Part shown: positions 62,011 through 64,000 of the stretch, piece by piece
Numbering within the stretch: the stretch's first letter is position 1
Layout: every line of letters begins with the position of its first letter
From: Isoetes taiwanensis
Taxonomy: Eukaryota > Streptophyta > Lycopodiopsida > Isoetales > Isoetaceae
Assembly (NCBI GenBank): GCA_021234155.1
Contig: JAJEKV010000305.1
Coordinates: 248,001 to 312,000, forward strand
Direction: 5' to 3'
Length of the DNA: 64,000 nucleotides
Program-made: the position numbers and the translations under genes
Notes under the pieces: generated by a model
What the model was told of the DNA's origin: nothing
Databases searched by the model: none
What the model saw: only the letters and a program-made list of their open reading frames with translations

Positions 62011-63492
62011 ACAATTTATAATTACATTTCAGGATCACACAATTGAGAAAACACATTGATAATTACACGATTGTTATTTGCCGAGGTGTAAGTGAGACAA
62101 ATAAATTAATTTTTCATTACTTATTGAGTACAAAGAAGCTCTGAGCATGGCTCATACAAAATTGTAATTTACAAACAAGTCAAAGGGACTATCTACCCCG
62201 TGTAGGAACAAGCGCTTGTATATTCATCTGCGCCTTCTACAATTAATGCCTCCATTAGATGATCCCTCCGTGACTTGGCATAGGCATCGATGAACCAACC
62301 GGGTGTCATACGCATGGTGCACAAGTATTAGAGGACTATACCAACAAATAACTAATAGGAAAATAACATGTTCTACTTACAAAAATGGAGCTTGGCATTG
62401 CATCAACCACGAGCATCTATGAATTTGTGCATGTAAGCCACAATGTACATGCAAGGGTTCTTTGGTACTAGTTTTCGCATTTTAGGATGAGAACACGTGA
62501 GCATCAAAGTTCTTCCTACCATGGCTTGCCGCTGATCCGAGCATCATGTTATTGATCACAAGCTTATGAAACCTCGCAAAATTGCAAAATGTGAGAATAA
62601 ATCAAGCATAAGAAATTGCAATATGAGAATAATCAAATCATAAATACAAAACGAAACTCATACTTACCTCGGACCACTTTAGCATCGGTTACATAGCCTT
62701 TTGAGGGAGAGGATCTCAGATACTTGGGCTAGCTATAGATGGAAAAGAGCTTTTCTTTGGACCGCAAGCACAAGTATTGCCAATGCCACATTTGGGCCTT
62801 TGAAGAATTGGAACAAATATGTATTGGCATCTTGCAATCAAAATGCCATCCAGCCCTTCCTTTATGTTAGTGTTACGTATCCGCCACTTGTTCTTGAGGG
62901 AATTCACAAAATTCTAGAAGGTGTCCCATCGAACAGTAAAAACTTGTGTTTCCAATCGGATGGAACACTTGCTACAAAGGTACCGCACACAAATACGAGA
63001 ATACATATTAATACATAAGATGAGTGACTTAGGGAATGAAATAACATAAATATGTTGAAATGCTAGCCTACCTCCCATAGACATCTACCATCTTAGAGGT
63101 CAAGTCCACTTCCAGGAAACCTCGCCAACATCACTTTGAAAGATAGAGGGTGCGGGGCTTAGGAGGACAAAGTCCTATAAAGGAGTGAATGGAACCAACC
63201 TTTTAGTGGGTTCACTAAACTGCATAAGGAAACAACAAAGATTAGCAAAAAGAATATATCTATTGTAATCAATTGTATATTACTCACCTTGTAAATTCAT
63301 CATCCGCTTCAAAGATCTTCGTGGATCTATTTGCACCTTATTTGTTATCACATCAATATTTGTTTGTAGATCCTCTTCCTCTTAGGTTCGGAGCTTGAAG
63401 GATCGGGATCAGCTTCCTTCACGCCTGTGATGGTGTCCTATGTACAAAAAAAATGTGGTTAATTATCATAAATCTGAGATGTTTAACAAAAA

Positions 63493-63816
63493 TTAGTTCA
63501 TCTTGGACATACCTTTTCTAGGTGGTGGTGGCACTTTTTTTTGCACGGAGATTTTCTTTTCAGGAGGACATTTTTTTTTGTTTTGGAGATTTTGCCTGTT
63601 TCTTTTTTTTCCTCTTGGAGTGCCATCACCAAAGCATTCTTTTGCCTCCCTCTTTGGAGTGGACTCAACTACCAAATCAACTTCCTCTTCCCCTGGTATC
63701 TCCGGGATAAAATCACGGATCTGTGTCCTTTGTAAGCTTCTTACGTAACGGGTCCAGGCTGGGACTCCGCAGATGATGCCGAGGAGGAAAATTCGAATCT
63801 TTCTTAGCTTCTCCAA
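63493..63816 (-). CDS. Unrecognised Lys-rich ORF
   Basis: An open frame of 107 codons. The N-terminal half has 'FIPEIPGEEEVDLVVES'. The C-terminal half is very Lys/Pro-rich ('KKCPPEKKISVQKKVPPPPR'). It could be a piece of a protein tail within the same transposon-like region as the phosphatase copy. Low complexity makes any assignment unsafe, and other frames of similar length overlap it. Confidence 0.25.
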   Translation of the reverse strand: MEKLRKIRIFLLGIICGVPAWTRYVRSLQRTQIRDFIPEIPGEEEVDLVVESTPKREAKECFGDGTPRGKKRNRQNLQNKKKCPPEKKISVQKKVPPPPRKGMSKMN

Positions 63817-64000
63817 TTACTAATTTAGCACTTGGTGATGAAAGAGTTTCGTTGCGTAGCCATTGAAGGATGCAGACCGCAAGAATCGCTTTTAGCTTTC
63901 AAGTGCCATCCTCTCAATTTCCTCAACTTCACTTTGCCATGTTCGAGGAGGCATTTTGCATGGTTCTATTAACCGGCTTGTAAATGTCATTGGTGATCTG

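Noticed and set aside
62716-63018. Opposed ORFs at 62.7-63.0 kb as a gene
   Set aside because: Both strands are open and neither shows a motif that I can name; left unannotated.
63060-63130. Possible Ulp1-protease fragment ('FLEVDLTSKMVDVYGR' on the minus strand)
   Set aside because: One short stretch without the catalytic His-Asp-Cys context; too weak to call.

Overview
The window looks like nuclear DNA of a land plant. It holds a trans-cinnamate 4-hydroxylase (CYP73) with the family's 134-nt middle exon, a RETICULATA-type chloroplast envelope protein, an organelle-targeted cupin and a many-exon family 1 beta-glucosidase. Between these lie LINE, Ty1/copia, Ty3/gypsy, hAT, CACTA-like and Helitron sequences. 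Introns in the recognisable genes are short (about 60-300 nt) although transposons fill most of the space. A fern, lycophyte or gymnosperm would fit; the sequence alone does not settle it.

Layout. 1-5.1 kb: decayed LINE reverse transcriptases, a tandem array and a 1.4-kb hAT element. 5.1-7.4 kb: a beta-glucosidase pseudogene (+), 5'-truncated next to the hAT element, with two frame breaks. 7.4-15.5 kb: degenerate repeats, a LINE 3' end (+) and a decayed copia element (-). 17.7-18.3 kb: an intact cupin gene (-). 18.5-19.7 kb: a GC-rich palindrome beside a CACTA-like element. 20.8-36.9 kb: one Ty3/gypsy chromovirus with a truncated 5' LTR, PBS, gag, protease-RT-RNase H-integrase-chromodomain, PPT and a full 3' LTR, split by a nested 3.2-kb Helitron. 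37-43 kb: little except duplications and a LINE 3' end (-). 43.1-45.0 kb: intact CYP73 (-). 46-51 kb: a Helitron terminus, a possible dead exon and a LINE tail. 52.2-53.3 kb: intact RETICULATA-related gene (-). 53.7-54.5 kb: fold-back MITEs and duplications. 55.2-56.1 kb: a gypsy pol fragment (-). 56.2-64 kb: a Helitron-like start, TGTACA-rich arrays, a transposase-like pseudogene (+) and an FCP1/NIF-type phosphatase pseudogene (-).

The outstanding object is inside the 16-kb gypsy element. Between the PBS and gag, one reading frame (23147-24331, with a single in-frame TAG) starts with the exact histone H3 tail (M-ARTKQTARK). It continues through a Lys/Glu-rich linker of about 290 residues with an SV40-like nuclear signal, and ends in an ungapped H3 histone-fold domain about half identical to canonical H3. 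The same element carries a chromodomain, the fold that reads methylated H3 tails. The H3-like frame has its own TATA box, and a second similar promoter module stands before another unrecognised frame. Five copies of a ~73-bp hairpin-forming repeat punctuate this region. I read this as a retrotransposon that has captured or evolved its own H3-like chromatin protein.
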